Assembly: GCF_036850765.1 (NCBI RefSeq)
Contig: NC_089495.1
Coordinates: 27,930,875 to 27,994,874, forward strand
From: Saccopteryx bilineata
Taxonomy: Eukaryota; Chordata; Mammalia; Chiroptera; Emballonuridae
Length of the DNA stretch: 64,000 nucleotides
Direction: 5' to 3'
Below, one piece after another: positions 35,746 to 47,439 of the stretch; within the stretch, counting starts at the first letter, position 1, and every line of letters starts with the position of its first letter. A model generated the notes under the pieces. The model was given only the letters and a program-made list of their open reading frames with translations, ran no database searches and was not told where the DNA came from. Made by a program: the position numbers and the translations under genes.

Positions 35746-36288
35746 TAATTTAATCAAAATGTATTATTAATAGATATGGTCTGAGGTTAGATTTCCACTT
35801 TAAAACTCAAATTTCGGGAAAATACTTATGAATAAAATTTTACATATTTGGAAATTATTAAATAGATAATTAACTAATAAAATGTAAATTGTGCTTACCT
35901 GTCTATGATTTAGTATTCACTGAGAAAGAAATAATCGTGAGTCTACAATGTCGTATGTGCTGTGTCGTGTTTCAAAAAGAAGTACACAAAGCCATTTGTG
36001 AGCTCAGTATTTCGCATGATCTCTCAAGGTCTCTCGTGCAGAGCGCGTGCGTCTCATAATCGCGTTTCACTGCAGTATACTGATCCTTGATGAATCGTCA
36101 TGTCAAATACAAATACGTCACATCACACAATGGATAGACTCTGCATCAATCGAATACGGACATTTACAGATTAGTCTTCCAATGTCAAAAAGGAGGACAT
36201 GTAGGAGGACACTTTTCAAGCAAGGACAGAACTTACAAAAGAAGGGCTGTCCTCCCTAAAGGAGGACGATTGGTCACCTTATGAATAA

Positions 36289-36899
36289 GAATGCTGAAAT
36301 AGTTTACATCCAAGGTTGTTTAGAACTCTTAACACTCTCGGTTTATTAGTGAAGACACGGAGATCGGGAGAAGTAAAACAACCAGTCAGTCATGCCGTGG
36401 GCCTCAGGGTGCACCAGCGTTCTGATCTCCAGGACAGGGCACTTTCCAGTGTGCCACGTGCTAGGCATCACCCTGGAAGATCTTCCCAGCAGACAGCCAA
36501 GACATAAGAACCACTACACTTACACATCTGTTCTAGAACATTTACCTCTTTGTCCTCATTCCCCTAAATATATCTAATCTGTTGTTTGGACCCCGCCCTC
36601 CCATCACCTCCGGATTTGAGTGTAGTCGTAAAGACTGAACAGCCAAAATATGGCGTCAGTAGGAAATCAAATCTATGGTATAAATTACTGCTTAGGTTTA
36701 ACTTAAGAAGGTGAAAATGTTTAGTTTCAGCAACTCTCAAATTTTCTTTTAAGAAGAAAACACTGGAATAATTTATATGGGTGCAATAATAATATTAAAT
36801 AAAATATGTAAAAGAGAGGAATAAAATATAATTTTATAACAAATTAACAGAATTTGATAACTATGAAAATAAGTATATCTAATAAAAGAAATAATTAAA
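36289..36899. other. No recognised feature
   Basis: Sequence beyond the hAT with no gene. The open frame at 36316-36507 has no known domain. Confidence 0.35.
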
Positions 36900-37080
36900 G
36901 ATTTGGGGTCATAGAAGTCCTTGTCTAAGACTGTGCTTATCTGCTTATTATTTATGATCTTGGACAAGCTACTTAGTCTCTTTAAACCTCAGTTTCTTCA
37001 ACCCTCCAATAAAAAAATATTCAATCTTTTAATATTTAACTTATTGGGTGCTTGAAAAATTTGGTGAAAATATAATTCCT
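36900..37080 (+). repeat. MIR fragment
   Basis: 'tcttggacaagctacttagt', 'ctctttaaacctcagtttct' and 'ttgggtgcttgaaaaatttg' fit MIR in order. Confidence 0.55.
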
Positions 37081-37099
37081 TAGCTAGAATGTTGTATGT

Positions 37100-37770
37100 A
37101 CCATTGAGTAGTGAGGTAGATTACAAAAATGGCTCCTCCCTCTTTGTGTCCACATCCTTTGTGAGGTAGTATTGTATCTCCTAGTTTTTTATTCTAGAAG
37201 AGAAAGTTTATTTATAAAGTCACAGAGGTTAAAGAAGTGGGTAGAAGGAAACAAGTTACAGATGCAAAAGAAGGGCCTTTGGAGCTTTTCTGGGGGAAAG
37301 GGGCAGAAAAAGGCGCAGGCGTGCCCCACAGAAAAAGCTTCCTGTATCTGCTTTCATTAAACCATGGAGTCTAATTTCCCACCTGGTAAACTGGGCCTCG
37401 GCAGGAGACTTGCATTGGGCTAATAGATATTTCATCAGTTCCGAGTCAAGGGCCCTGCTTGTTTGTTTGAACCCTTGTGTCTACATGTAAACATGCCAAG
37501 GTTAGCCTTCTTGAAGATGAGAGAAATGTATTCCAGTCACCACTCTCATTCCATCTATTGCTAGACACCTGAGTAGCAGCACTGCCTAGCTGACGTACAT
37601 TTGATTTGACTGCTCAGGAGCCCTACCAAGGCCCGAAGAACCATAGTAAAACAGTTTAAATTTCTAACGCACAGGAATGTTAACCAAATAAATGTATGTT
37701 GGTTTAATCCATGATGTTTTGGGATTATCTATTATGTTACAATAACAAGCTGATACAAGTAGTATTTTTA
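37100..37770 (+). repeat. Possible MLT1-like LTR, disrupted
   Basis: 'ggctcctccctctttgtgtc' near 37131 and 'tttgggattatctattatgt' at 37718-37737 resemble the 5' and 3' parts of an MLT1 LTR. The middle is not convincing. Confidence 0.35.
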
Positions 37771-38130
37771 CTGGTGTTTGAATTATCAAGGACATGATCC
37801 TAAGTTTAAGAAACCGCAGGCACAATTTTCTTGCACACACAAAGCAGAGCTGCAGAATCTTCTTTTCCAGGGTATGAAAGCATTGTTTTACAAAAATTTT
37901 TATTTGGCTCAGAAAGCACTAGGTTTGTCCAAAATGTCAGGAAATAACTTCAGTGAATGATTAAAACAAAAAGCAGATACAGATGATAGCAAAAGAGACT
38001 GGAAGCCTATATTGCTTCTTGAAAAAATAGCTTTGTTAGAAAAGATAAGAGGGTTTAAAGGAATTACTATAAGATAATTTGATGATAGTCTTTAGTTTTC
38101 AGCTATTAACTACACATTTTTATTCTCTAA
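37771..38130. other. No recognised feature
   Basis: No gene or repeat can be named. Confidence 0.4.
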
Positions 38131-38141
38131 CACACACACGC

Positions 38142-38189
<48 letters not shown>
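38131..38189 (+). repeat. (CA)n microsatellite
   Basis: About 28 CA units with a CG and CC interruptions in the first third. Confidence 0.95.
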
Positions 38190-38191
<2 letters not shown>

Positions 38192-39524
38192 CACAGTCAC
38201 TCTTTCCCTTTGCAACAGCATTTTCAAGGGCAGACAACTGTACTCTTTACCCTTCTTCTCCAGAAAACAGTATCAGCCTCAGGCACCCCATTGTCCCCAA
38301 ATGTTTGTTGTTTAGTTCTAGTGTCAAAAACAAGTTCATTTATCCTACCCAACACTGACCTCGGCATCTTCAGATGAGCTCCCCTAGACTTGCTTGTCCT
38401 GTCTCAGACTGAGGCTCCACGAGGAAGCTGTGCTGTTGTCCTCATGCCAGATGTCTGCCTAATGGGCAAACCCGGTATGGTTTGCAAACAGACAGAAGAT
38501 GGAGACCCTTGAAATCAGTTTGCTTTGGCTCTCGCTGGGAAATAAGGGTCCAGACATCACAGAGGTTTGAAAAATCATGTCACATGTCATGGGAAATTGA
38601 GTAGAGGCAACTGTTGCTTTTTTATATCTTTTTATAGATTTCTTTTCTACAGAAATATTTTTCAAGAGCAGCAGGCAAGAGAAAGTTTGGCAGAAGAGAA
38701 TGTTTCTTATTTCTTTTCAGTGAATTGATCTTGAATATATCTTTGGCTGGATGCCTGAAACACCTGCTAGTTTCACTTTAGATTTTGGTAAACTGAGTTA
38801 TGGAAAAGGGTGTGGTATTGTATGTCATCTTGAGCTGAAATCCAAGTAATCTGCACAAGAGAGATCAAAGAGGACAATTTTCCCCCTAATTATTTTACAC
38901 ATCCATGAAGATTTTAGCAAAAATTAAATTATATTTACTTTGAGGAAAAAATATAAAGGAGAGAGAATGAAACATCTTAGATATAAATAGGCCTTAAAGA
39001 TCCTAGCATTTTACAGATAAACTGAGGCCCTAATACTTGAAGCTTCCAAGCAAGTACCTTCCCCAGAAAAGCAGATAAATTTAGAGATCTGGTGTTGGAC
39101 AAAGTTAATTATGCAAACTGCAACTACAGAGGATTAATTTCTCAAGTGTTTTCTTAGAGAAATTGACAATTGGACTGCCTTATTTGTAGAAATAACATCT
39201 TAATTTTCTCTCCTGACCAAGTTTTCATTTCTACCAATAATAACTAAATATTCTGAATATTTACTAGCTAATTCAAAATAAATGATCTATTTATTGCAGA
39301 AACCAACCCTCTGCCCCAGGCAGTAAATTCTGCACATATGTGTGACTAGTCCCTGCTCTCAGACTCTGAAGTTTAAATTCTTCCAAGTTAAGAAAGATGA
39401 AGTCACCTACAACTTCCAATATTATCATTTTCTTAAAAACTGCAATAAGTTATTCATGGTAGTTTTCTTCTGAACACACAGAATAAGCAGAGAATGGCTG
39501 CAGATGAGGGTTCCTGCAGAACTG
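38190..39524. other. No recognised gene; weak MIR trace
   Basis: A reversed MIR trace is likely near 38985-39060 ('ttacagataaactgaggccc'). Nothing else can be assigned. Confidence 0.35.
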
Positions 39525-39775
39525 ATCCTCACAAGAATCTATGAGGCCCTGTCTAATCTCGCCTTTGCCGACATCGCCAACCCTATTCCTTGTCACTGTA
39601 GTCCAGCCACCTGACTTGTTTCAGTTTCCTGAGTCCATTAAGCTCAAGACTCAAGGCCTTCACATTGGCTATTCCCAAAATCTAGGAAACTCTTCTTCAC
39701 CCTTTTCTTGGACAGCTCTATCTAAATCTTCCCTGCTTAATATTTTCTACAATAGCAATCTGTAATTTTACTTTT
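39525..39775 (+). repeat. L2 3' region, forward
   Basis: 'cactgtagtccagccacctg', 'actcaaggccttcacattgg', 'ctattcccaaaatctaggaa' and 'tggacagctctatctaaatc' are L2 landmarks. The open frame here is part of it. Confidence 0.65.
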
Positions 39776-39789
39776 TTAGCCCTTAAAAC

Positions 39790-39999
39790 AGTTGGATCTC
39801 AATCGAGAATGATTTTGTCTTCCAGAATACATTTGGTAATGTTTGGAGACATTGGGGAAGGGGAGGACTTGGTACTGACACGCAGTGGGTAGAGGCCAGG
39901 AATGCTGCTAAATACCCTACAATGTACAAGACAGCTCCCACTACAAAACATCATCTGACCCAAAATATCAATAGTGGCAACAATGAGAAACCCTGATTG
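39790..39999 (+). mobile_element. MER20 (hAT-Charlie remnant)
   Basis: 'ggtaatgtttggagacattg', 'agtgggtagaggccaggaat' and 'ctgctaaataccctacaatg' followed by 'gagaaaccctg' are clear MER20 landmarks. It is better preserved than the copy at 33.1 kb. Confidence 0.85.
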
Positions 40000-40036
40000 T
40001 CGGAGGATCATCAAGAGGTTGTGACCACTGATTGAC

Positions 40037-40364
40037 TGTGAGCCAGACTGGGGCAACTGAAGGCTCCTCATCCACTTCCTTGTCCTTCGAGCATATGTTC
40101 TGCCCACCATTCCCACAGTGGGAGCCATTTTCAGGGACACAGGCTTGAGAGAGCCATGTGCTGTTGAGACCATTTGATGGTATATGTGACTGAACCCTGT
40201 TGAAGCTTCTATATAAACTTATGAGATTCTGGTGGATGGATGCAGAGCTCTACTTGTCCTGCAGCTGCCCTATAAGACAGGCAAGTTTCCTTGCTAATTA
40301 AACCTGTCACCTACCAATCTGGAAAAGTCTGCTTCTTTCTTTGGTCTTTCTTTGGCCTCCACAT
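40037..40364 (+). repeat. Possible ERV solo LTR
   Basis: It may begin TGTGAGCCAGACTGG and end CTCCACA. Between them lie a TATA-like 'tctatataaac' near 40208 and a polyadenylation-like 'attaaacctg' near 40298. No partner LTR, primer-binding site or target duplication is visible, so the family is unknown. Confidence 0.35.
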
Positions 40365-41296
40365 ATGGGCCAGTTTCAGATTTCACCTGGGAAGCTCCCA
40401 AGGTTTGTGAATCAAAAACTGGCAAGTCAGCTAGGAGACTGAAGAAATGGGACTTGGGAAAGAGGCATCCATGGAGGGAAACTTGGGTTGGCCATCAACC
40501 TCTGCGTGAGGAGGGGTGGTCTATGCATTGGAGGCTCCCTTTGTGGAAATGTATACTTCCAAATTGTTGGCTTTTCCAATGTGCTTGTTTGAGGATCTAT
40601 GCAGAGCACATTGCACAAAGAAGCAAAAGTAGCAGGGGGCAAAAAATATTTGCTGAAATAGAGTATGATTCAGCCATATTAAAAGACAATGCCGGAGTTG
40701 ACACCCTTTTGAAACAAAAATGGGAAAAGGACATAGAGAAAAGACATAAAACTGTAGCAGGAGGCAGTGTTCTATGAGCAATGAAATAATTCTTCTCATT
40801 AAAATAAAGAGGTTTTTCCCAGGATTTGATATATGATATGCTCTGGTCAGGGGAAGAAGTGTGAACAAAATGCTAAGCAGATCGATACTGGCTCAAGGGA
40901 CAGAGTCGTCAAGGTGGCTCAGCCTATGGAGTCAAAGTACCATGGCATGGCCACTGAAACCAGAAAAGGAACCACAGCCTAATTACCTAAAACTGTGGTA
41001 TCCAAACTTTTCTTTTCTCTCCTTCTTCTTCTTCTTTTTTCAAATATTTGATATTTCTTAGAATATATACCCAATAAATGCATATATACTTATTTATAAA
41101 AGATACACGTATAAAACGAGCATGAGCTTACATCACAAGGGATATAATTCACTTGGGCTGGAGTTCATTTTGAAGCATAGCTAAGTGACATCCATTAATA
41201 GTGGATATAAACCCACGTTTTTAATTATTTTCTTAATTTCTAAAACGTCTGGCAACTTCTCATGAGCCCTCATTATACGCCATTGTTTTCTCTTGT
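40365..41296. other. No recognised gene
   Basis: The open frame at 40352-40777 (plus, 141 codons) has no domain that I recognise and lacks intron or promoter evidence. Some of its sequence may continue an ERV, but I cannot show this. Confidence 0.35.
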
Positions 41297-41311
41297 AAAA
41301 TTCACAAAGAA

Positions 41312-41771
41312 GCCCGTCAATAGATGACTGGATAAAGAAGATGTGGCACATATACACTATGGAATACTACTCAGCCATAAGAAATGATGACATCGGAACA
41401 TTTACAGCAAAATGGTGGGATCTAGATAACATGATACGAAGCGAAATAAGTAAATCAGAAAAAACCAGGAACTGCATTATTCCATACGTAGGTGGGACAT
41501 AAAAGTGAAACTAAGAGACATTGATAAGAGTGTGGTGGTTACGGGGGGGAGGGGGGAATGGGAGAGGGAAAGGGGGAGGGGGAGGGGCACAAAGAAAACA
41601 AGATAGAAGGTGACAGAGGACAATCTGACTTTGGGTGACGGGTATGCATCATAATTGAACGACAAGATACCCTGGTCTTGTTATCTTTGAATATATGTAT
41701 CCTGATTTATTGATGTCACCCCATTAAAAAGATAAAATTATTTAATAAAAAAAAAATTTAATGCTTAAAAA
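41312..41771 (+). mobile_element. 5'-truncated L1 with TSD
   Basis: It starts within ORF2 ('ggatctagataacatgatac' encodes the C-terminal end). A G-rich run ('gggggggaggggggaa' at 41540), 'tatccttgaatatatgtatc'-like sequence and a compound A-rich tail follow. AAAATTCACAAAGAA stands at 41297-41311 and 41772-41786. The perfect 15-bp duplication marks a recent target-primed insertion. Confidence 0.92.
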
Positions 41772-41943
41772 AAAATTCACAAAGAATATGCAGGAAAGGT
41801 AGATCATCAACTTCATTAATTTTTGTTGTTTCCTTGTGTTTGTCTTATCACCTGTAATCAGTAGTGTTTTATTCATGAATATATTAAGCCACTTGTACAT
41901 TCTGAAGATTAGTTTAGCTAAAACTAAACAATACAATTTTAAA

Positions 41944-41978
41944 GCAGACAAAAAAGTTATAACAGTTATTTGCAATGA
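41944..41978 (+). repeat. 35-bp exact direct repeat, copy 1
   Basis: It begins GCAGACAAAAAAGTTATAAC and ends GCAATGA. It is identical to 42917-42951. Confidence 0.95.
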
Positions 41979-42274
41979 CAGCATGGCACAATATCGCAAT
42001 GCTCTAAAAGCAAGTGAGGATGCCACTGTTCAACCATGTGTGACAGACTCTCCCTACTTTTTCTGGGCATGTGGCATACTATATATGACATATGATCTCA
42101 TGAAAGTAGGAAAAGAATTAAGAATGAGCTGATGTGACTCTATGTAATTTCTTTCCCTTCCCTAAATAAACTACATTAAGGAAAGTTCTAATATCTTCTT
42201 CCTACAATCCCAGGGATCAGCTTCCACAATCCAGGAAGTATATACCCCTCTCTTTGGGCATCATTGACTTAGAA

Positions 42275-42381
42275 CAGTGTTTTTCAACCGCTGGTACTCA
42301 GGGTGGTAACTCTGTCATGGACTGGCACAAAATTTCTGGCAGATCGGCACTGGTCCACAGACCAGCTGTTGAAAACCACTG
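42275..42381. mobile_element. Small hAT-like element
   Basis: It starts CAGTGTTTTTCAACCGCTGG and ends GTTGAAAACCACTG, a short imperfect inverted repeat. It is 107 bp with no coding. The flanks do not give a clean 8-bp duplication. Confidence 0.6.
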
Positions 42382-45300
42382 GTCAGAGTACAACGTGCCC
42401 TTTGATGGAGAGGGACCAGAGCTCAGAGAGAGTGCAGTGCTGAGGTTAGCGTGGAATGCCTTATTACATGAAGTGTATCTATTTTCAGCTCTTTGAAGGT
42501 ACAGAAAATTACCTATTTCTTTCTTAAGCTGGGAAACTTGGCTCAAATGGAGTTCAGTTAATACTCCTTAAATGAATAAAAAAAATGACTACACAGAGAG
42601 AAAGGCATAGTGAAACAGCCTTATTAATGACAGAAAAAAGAATGAAATCATCTCATGTGAGGATAAAACCTAGTATGGTTATCATCAGACCTTAGATACA
42701 AACAGAAGGATATGTAGCTAAAAATTTTTGAGGTACAGGGGGTATACACTCAAAAAAGAAAAAAGTTAAGAATCAGTGTATCTACCTATCTCTGCCTATC
42801 TGTATGGCTTCCATAAGTCTAACAGGCCATCTCACATAGAAAATAAGAAAAACATTTAAGAAGTATTAACATTATTCTATTATGAACTGCAAGAACTATG
42901 ATTTCACAAAACAACAGCAGACAAAAAAGTTATAACAGTTATTTGCAATGAATTCTGACCCCAAATATTTTTGTTTCTAGAATGTTATTTAACTGTGTGT
43001 CTTCTAAAGATGAAACAACAAACCAGTAATTAAGTTCTTGCTTATATTAGGGGTAAATAAACCGATGAACATTCAAGTCCTGCTTCTGAATTTAACAACC
43101 TTGGGAACAATGAGCCAGTGTGGCCGGCTCCGTTACTCTGGACGGACAGGGGCATGGCCGGGATCACTAAGAGAACGGAAGCACAAGTCATAAAGTGGAG
43201 TTTCTGTGGCTGGCACCACCACGTCCTTCTTTTTCACACAGTGCCTGAACAGTCTGACTTTTTCTTTTAGAAGTTTCACCCCAAACCCAGCAAAACCATG
43301 CAATAGTACAAGGAGTTACTGAACTTCAACCTGCTACCAGCCCCATCTGTGACAAAGATGACATGATCTTACAAGCGACCTGTCCTGGGGCCAGCACAGG
43401 GGCAAAGGGGTTCTGCAGTTGGGGCCACTTCCCCTTTCACTGCTCCTCACATGGCAAGTAAGCCTCTTCTTCCTGATGTGAGAACCTGGTGCAAGAGGGC
43501 TCAGTATGACAGGGCGATGTCGATGGGATTAGAAGAAATGAGATAAACATTCCCTCTGACTTCTAATTAATCCAAGGCCATTGGGCATTAAATAAACTGT
43601 TCAATATATCCACTTTTAAAATGCCCCTAATAAAACTTTTTGTCCTTTGTTTGTGAATACTGAATTTTTGTCTTTTGCTTAAGCCTCAACATAAAGAACT
43701 CCTGTACCCATTTTAAGTCAAAATTTCCTTAATCCAGAAGACCTACCGTATGAAGGCCCAATAGTGGTGCCCATGCAGAGGCTGCTGAACAATCGTCATC
43801 CTGACAGCTGCGACTGCCATTAGTGCCAGAATAGATCTGTCATGGGACTGGTTATGTCCCTCTGGTGCTATACTTATATATCTAAAATGTCTCGTTATAT
43901 ATGTGTGTTTCATAACATAGTGAAAAATTATGAATCCAGTTGTCAACACCTGTCTTACGCACAAAAGACTTGCAGTCCTGATCAATGAAGTATCCACAGA
44001 TGTTTTGAAACTCCGTCCTCAGTAGGTGATTCCTCTTATCTTTCACAAATAAAAATTGTCAAACATAAGATCATTAAAATATATGAAAGATTTGATTCAG
44101 TGAACTACCACCTGGAGAAATCAGAATGTAGGTTTAGTGAGGGGGTAAGGAGATGATAAGGTAGAAACTCTTAAATGTAAGAAAACGACAGCAATTTCTG
44201 TCTTAACCTCTTCAGCTCTGGTTGCTAAGTTACCATGACATACTGTGTGTGCTTTTCAGTTTTTGGTCTTGGGCCTGACAGTTTGATGAATTCTCTGGAG
44301 AGCAAAATCTGCACATTGAATATCTAAAAATTATACACACATGCACACACACGCACATACCCAGCACCCCATTATTGCTTCCGATTTATAAAATTTGTTT
44401 TATAATTAAATTGACACATGTAGGTGGACACCTAAAGTGACGCTTCATTTTGGGGAGAGAAAATCTTCTATGTGACATTTCTCGTAATTGTCCTTTAACT
44501 CCATCCCAGTTCACTCTTCCCCAATAGGAGGCATCTCACCCCCAGAAGGGTATGCATTTAACCCTTGACTTAATGCCTAAGCAAAAAGAAAAATAACACA
44601 AGTGTTATTTAACAGCTGTCATTGCCTTTTCTTCTTCTCTATGTCTTACTTGCTGTGTGATTGAGTTCATAGGTGTCCATAAATATTACTGTAAGCTGGC
44701 TGACTAGTGGGGCTGTGAGTTGTCAGATGTATCTACAAAGAAATATGTCAGTGTCAGCTAGCTAGAATACTCATGGCTCAAAATCCCAAGGCACTGCATT
44801 GAAGATAATGTGAAAACCAGTTTTAAAAAAAGTATACTAAAAAATGGCTTACAAGCCATGCTGCTGTCTTACTCTTCAGCATTTTGGTGCAGTGGTTGGA
44901 TAGTCAAAAGATATACTGCATTCCTTTCTCAGACTCTGTGTGTAATTCCTTATTTTTTAGGCTTCTAAAACAAAAATGACAACTTAAAACCCTATTGCTA
45001 AAAAAAATGAATTTTTATAACACTGATAAAAAGAATTCATAGCAGCGGGTATACAGTAAGTGAGTAAATGCAGGGAAAGCTACTCTAAATGGTAAACAGA
45101 ATTTACCTTTTACTATCGCTGTTGCATTGTTATACAAAATCTGGCATCTGACTTCCAGAGACCAGCTAGAGAAGTTAAATTCCAGGGCTCTGCTGATCTG
45201 GTAGCAAGGAGAAATCTGATTGGTTTAGTGTTTGTCTCATTTTGCAGTACGGAATTAGAACTTGGACACTCTTCCAACCAAGGAAGGGTTGGTTAGTCTG

Positions 45301-45739
45301 GATTTGTAATGTAAGTCTATAAAATTATCGGCATCCATTCATTTTCTTCATTCTTCCTGTTATAATAAATAGCCAAAGGTCCTTTCCTGTCAGCACATTC
45401 AATCCTTGGTTTGTGTTCCAGATGGCATTCTTTTCAACTTCCCAGGAATATACAGTCTGTCTTTGGATTGCATCAATTGTCTCTTTCACTTTTTTTGGAT
45501 TTTTATGATTGATAAACAGACTCTAGAGTTTCCCATCTTTTAAAAACCTCCTCTGACTTCCCATCCTCCCTGAAACATTGTCCCATCCTTTGCCCCCTTC
45601 AGAGACAAAGATTTTGAAACAGTTATCTATACGTGCTATCTTACTTGTCCAATTGCAATTCACTATTTTATCCTCTTACATTTTAAATTAACTTTTAATT
45701 TGATACTCTTTATCCAACTTCCTTTCTTGCTTTTCCAAC
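42382..45739. other. Mostly unrecognised sequence
   Basis: No gene. The second copy of the 35-bp repeat is at 42917-42951. The region near 43100-43620 is richer in GC and has the look of an old retrovirus or pseudogene, but I cannot name it. Short CA runs lie near 44340. Confidence 0.35.
42917..42951 (+). repeat. 35-bp exact direct repeat, copy 2
   Basis: Identical to 41944-41978 and in the same orientation, 973 bp downstream. The flanks differ. Confidence 0.95.
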
Positions 45740-46205
45740 TTCCTTTATTCAAATAAAATTGCATTTGTCAAGGTGGCTAATTACCTTTGTGAGTACAAAT
45801 TCTGAAGACATATCACCTTTGTTAACCCCTCAGCAGCTCCAGCACAAGTGAGTACGTACAACTTCTTCCTAAACACTTTCTCTTCTTGGCTTTCATATAA
45901 CTGCACTAAACTCGTTTTCTTTTTCTTTTCTTTTTAAAAATTTTTTATTGATTTTTAGAGAGAGAGGAAGGGAGAAAGAGAGAGAGAGAGGAAGGAATAT
46001 CAGTCTGTTACTGTATCTGCCATGGTTGGGGATTGAACCAGCAACTTCTGTGTTTTAGCACGATGCTCTATCTAACTGAGCTTTAAGGCCAGGGTTCCCT
46101 ACACTAGTTTCCTTTTTAACTCATTGTTTTTTCCCACTAAAAGTCTCCTTTGCTAGCTCCTCCTCTTCTACTCTACTTCTAAATGTTGGAATTGCCAAGA
46201 AATTT
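45740..46205 (+). repeat. L2 ORF2 segment, split by a SINE
   Basis: 'aaataaaattgcatttgtca', 'aacccctcagcagctccagc', 'taaacactttctcttcttgg' and, to the right of the SINE, 'tgctagctcctcctcttcta' and 'ctaaatgttggaattgcc' are L2 landmarks in order. Confidence 0.7.
45934..46094 (-). repeat. Ves-type SINE, reverse
   Basis: On the plus strand: 'tattgatttttagagagaga', a purine tract, then a diverged tRNA part with 'ggggattgaaccagcaactt' and the end 'aaggccaggg'. Old and truncated in the body. It sits inside the L2. Confidence 0.75.
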
Positions 46206-46224
46206 CTCCTTTTTTTATGGTTAG

Positions 46225-46552
46225 TGCTTCTTAAAATTTTATTTTTCAATTCTAGTTTATATTCAATATTATTTTGTTAGTTTCAGGTATATGGTATCAT
46301 GGTTAGACAATTCTATACTTTACAAAGGGTTCCCTCTAATATTTCCAGTACTCACCTGGCACCATAAATAGTTATTGCAATATTATTTCCTACATTCCCT
46401 CTGCTGTACTTTATATCCCATGACTACTTTTTGTAATCACCAATCTGTACTTCTTAATCCCTTCACCTTTTACACGCAGGCCCCCAATCCTCTTTCTCTC
46501 TGGAAAACATCAGTCTGTAATATGTTCTCTCTATCCAAGAAATTTTTTTACT
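46225..46552 (-). repeat. Old L1 3' end fragment, reverse
   Basis: 'gttagtttcaggtatatggt', 'gttattgcaatattatttcc' and 'tgtacttcttaatcccttca' are the complement of an L1M-type 3' UTR. Confidence 0.65.
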
Positions 46553-46597
46553 TATCTAGTCACATGCTACATTCACGTCTTTAAATACTACTTCTGG

Positions 46598-46968
46598 GCC
46601 CTGGCTGGTTGGCTCGGTGGTAGAGCATCGGCCTGGCATGCAGGAATCCCGGGTTCGATTCCCGGCAGGGCACACAGGAGAAGTGCCCATCTGCTTCTCC
46701 ACTCCTCCTCCTCTCCTTTCTCTCTGTCTCTCTCTTCCCCTCCTGCAGCCAAGGCTCCATTGGAGCAAAGTTGGCCCGGGCGCTGAGGATGGCTCTATGG
46801 CCTCTGCCTCAGGTGCTAGAATGGCTCTGGATGCAACAGAGTGACGCCCCAGATGGGCAGAGCATTGCCCCCTGGTGGGCATGCCGGGTGGATCCCGGTC
46901 AGGTGCAAGCGGGAGTCTGTCTGACTGCCTCCCCGTTTCTAGCTTTGGAAAAATTCAAAAAGAAAAAA
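46598..46968 (+). repeat. Long bat SINE (GCCCTGGCCGGTTGG group)
   Basis: The head is GCCCTGGCTGGTTGGCTCGG and box B is 'GGGTTCGATTCCC'. The body has 'gctccattggagcaaagttg', and the tail follows 'tttctagctttggaaaaatt'. Target site AATACTACTTCTG is at 46584-46596 and 46969-46981. Confidence 0.93.
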
Positions 46969-47073
46969 AATACTACTTCTGTTTTTATGGCTCAAAGATT
47001 TTCCAAAAGGAAAATGAACCCTTGATTTCACTTTCTTCTATACATTTGTTCCTCTCCCAATCTTCCACATCTT

Positions 47074-47257
47074 TTTTTTTAAGTGTGAGAGGGAGAAAAA
47101 GAAAGAGAGAGAGAGAAAGTGGAGGAAGAAGTGGGAAGTATCAACTCGTAGTGGTTGCATCCCAAAAGTGCCTTGACTGGGCAAGCCCAGGGTTTCTAAC
47201 CAGTTGCTTTAGTGTTCTAGGTCGATGCTTTATCCACGGCACCGCCACAGGTCATGC
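47074..47257 (-). repeat. Bat SINE (CCTGACCTGTGG group), reverse
   Basis: The minus-strand head is near 47254 (the complement of 'ggcaccgccacaggtcatgc'), with box B near 47200. The (GA)n-rich 3' part and T-run lie at 47074-47120. Target site CAATCTTCCACATCTT is at 47058-47073 and 47258-47273, a perfect 16-bp match. Confidence 0.85.
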
Positions 47258-47439
47258 CAATCTTCCACATCTTAGTAGTGCATATTGTTATCTGCTCAGT
47301 TGCTCAAGCAAGTACCTCTTTTTGCTTCTGTATTTTATATCCTATATCCAAACAGTGACAAGCCTTATTTCTACCTCTGTTATACATTTCAAATGTGTCT
47401 ACTTTTGGTGTGGGTTTGAAATCACTTAAATGTGTTTCT

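Larger units (their letters stand above)
34843..36288. mobile_element. hAT-like element split by a mariner
   Basis: ATGAATAA stands at 34843-34850 and again at 36281-36288. The element between starts TAAGATGACCAACG and ends CGATTGGTCACCTT, so the outer inverted repeats read AAGATGACCAACG and AAGGTGACCAATCG. Both ends carry nearby AGGAGGAC boxes. The 8-bp duplication and TGACCA terminus suggest a hAT. Without the inserted mariner it is about 830 bp, AT-rich and with no readable transposase. Confidence 0.72.

Noticed and set aside
40352..40777. 141-codon frame at the possible LTR edge
   Set aside because: No recognisable domain. It starts inside the LTR-like segment, and nothing besides its length supports it.
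46598..46672. tRNA-like gene (box A and box B present)
   Set aside because: The boxes belong to the SINE head. A body, tail and target duplication follow, and no separate tRNA gene is seen here or at the other SINE heads.
46556..47429. Open frames up to 184 codons
   Set aside because: They cover a SINE, its flank and a second SINE. The frames are carried by GC-rich SINE bodies and have no gene structure.
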